From DATKDU01 sp035512595 (GTDB taxonomy: Bacteria > Planctomycetota > Planctomycetia > Pirellulales > Pirellulaceae): a stretch of DNA of 5,902 nt. Below the pieces are notes generated by a model, which worked only from the letters and a program-made list of their open reading frames with translations, made no database searches and was not told the origin of the DNA. The position numbers and the translations under genes are program-made. Location of the stretch: contig DATKDU010000078.1 of assembly GCA_035512595.1 (NCBI GenBank), positions 1 to 5,902 of the forward strand, in the 5' to 3' direction. Positions 5,541-5,902 of this stretch are shown piece by piece (positions within the stretch are counted from its first letter, which is position 1; every line of letters begins with the position of its first letter).

Positions 5541-5547
5541 GTTCGCC

Positions 5548-5902
5548 TTAACGCTTGTTTTTCATCGCGCGGGCCACCGCGACGCCCATGTCACCGGGGC
5601 TCTCGGCGACTTCGATGCCTGCGGCTTGAAGGGCAGCCACTTTCTCCGCGGCTGTGCCCTTGCCGCCGGAGATGATTGCGCCGGCGTGCCCCATGCGTTT
5701 GCCGGGAGGTGCCGTTCGACCGGCAATGAAGGCAGCCACCGGCTTGGTGACGTATTCCTTCACGAACGCGGCGGCTTCTTCTTCCGCCGTGCCGCCGATT
5801 TCGCCAATCATGAGAATCGCTTCAGTGGCTGGGTCCGCTTCGTACAATTTGAAAAGATCGATGAACGAGGTGCCCACAATCGGATCGCCACCGAGTCCGA
5901 CG
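5548..5902 (-). CDS. sucD: succinyl-CoA synthetase (ADP/GDP-forming) alpha subunit, C-terminal part
   Basis: The alpha subunit of succinyl-CoA ligase joins the beta subunit (SucC) to interconvert succinyl-CoA and succinate with formation of ATP or GTP, in the TCA cycle, in the cytoplasm. The last 117 codons are visible, roughly the C-terminal 40% of a protein usually near 290 aa. The frame stays open to the window edge (VGLGGDPIVGT...), so the GTG at 5875-5877 is internal. Diagnostic motifs are GLGGDP, GEIGGTAEEEAA (the Glu that contacts the phosphohistidine in the E. coli enzyme), and MGHAGAIISGGKGTA, whose His (codon 5686-5688) is the phosphorylated residue (His246 in E. coli). TAA is at 5548-5550. 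sucC is expected to lie just beyond the right edge, but it is not seen here. Confidence 0.96.
   Translation of the reverse strand, partial: VGLGGDPIVGTSFIDLFKLYEADPATEAILMIGEIGGTAEEEAAAFVKEYVTKPVAAFIAGRTAPPGKRMGHAGAIISGGKGTAAEKVAALQAAGIEVAESPGDMGVAVARAMKNKR

Larger units (their letters stand above)
5147..5547. other. 401-bp gene-free spacer between the Uma2 gene and sucD
   Basis: No supported gene. It holds the Uma2 ribosome binding site and a possible -10; a 44-codon open stretch on the + strand (5198-5329) that ends in TAG and lacks a start codon (it follows directly on a TGA); small palindromes such as CAGGC-CACA-GCCTG (5286-5299) and GGCTAGCGCC (5324-5333); a degraded copy of the sucD 3' end (5446-5481); and a 27-bp tandem repeat (5487-5540). 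I found no convincing intrinsic terminator for sucD: the hairpins after its stop lack a T-run. Confidence 0.6.

Noticed and set aside
5487..5547. Rho-independent terminator of sucD
   Set aside because: The small stems in the 27-bp repeats are weak and are followed on the - strand by A-rich, not T-rich, bases.
5875..5877. GTG as the start codon of the sucD fragment
   Set aside because: The upstream codons encode the conserved GLGGDP motif; the gene continues past the window edge.

Overview
The window looks like chromosomal DNA of a GC-rich bacterium, most likely a planctomycete of the Pirellulales type. The evidence is the gene mix (an Uma2-family nuclease, a secreted ankyrin protein with a DUF6174-like domain, a small acidic protein of a kind I associate with planctomycetes) and gene-poor spacers crowded with short palindromic repeats. 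This taxonomic call is an inference from style and remembered family distribution, not from a marker gene.

Layout. At the left edge (1-662, +) is the 3' part of an alpha/beta-hydrolase esterase. It converges on a 916-aa secreted ankyrin-repeat protein (787-3537, -). Between them lies a stem-loop repeat (about 672-746) with a T-rich tail on the + strand, a good candidate terminator. A second copy of the same stem-loop (3713-3767) sits on the other side of the ankyrin gene, just past the 3' end of a 93-aa protein (3807-4088, -). The 437-bp spacer at 4089-4525 has no gene but holds at least three different palindromic elements. Next come an Uma2-family protein (4526-5146, -), a 401-bp repeat-bearing spacer (5147-5547), and the 3' end of sucD (5548-5902, -), which runs off the right edge.

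The genes do not form an evident pathway. SucD is a TCA-cycle enzyme, presumably the end of a sucCD operon lying to the right. The other genes look like independent accessory or house-keeping units, each separated from the next by repeats.

The most noteworthy things are the DUF6174-ankyrin-C-terminal-domain architecture with a recent-looking 26-residue internal duplication; the paired stem-loops flanking that gene; leader DNA complementary to its ribosome binding site; two adjacent elements (4176-4273 and 4287-4366) with unrelated sequence but the same twin-hairpin plan; and a degenerate second copy of the sucD 3' end 99 bp beyond the real one. I see no clear new multi-gene system here.
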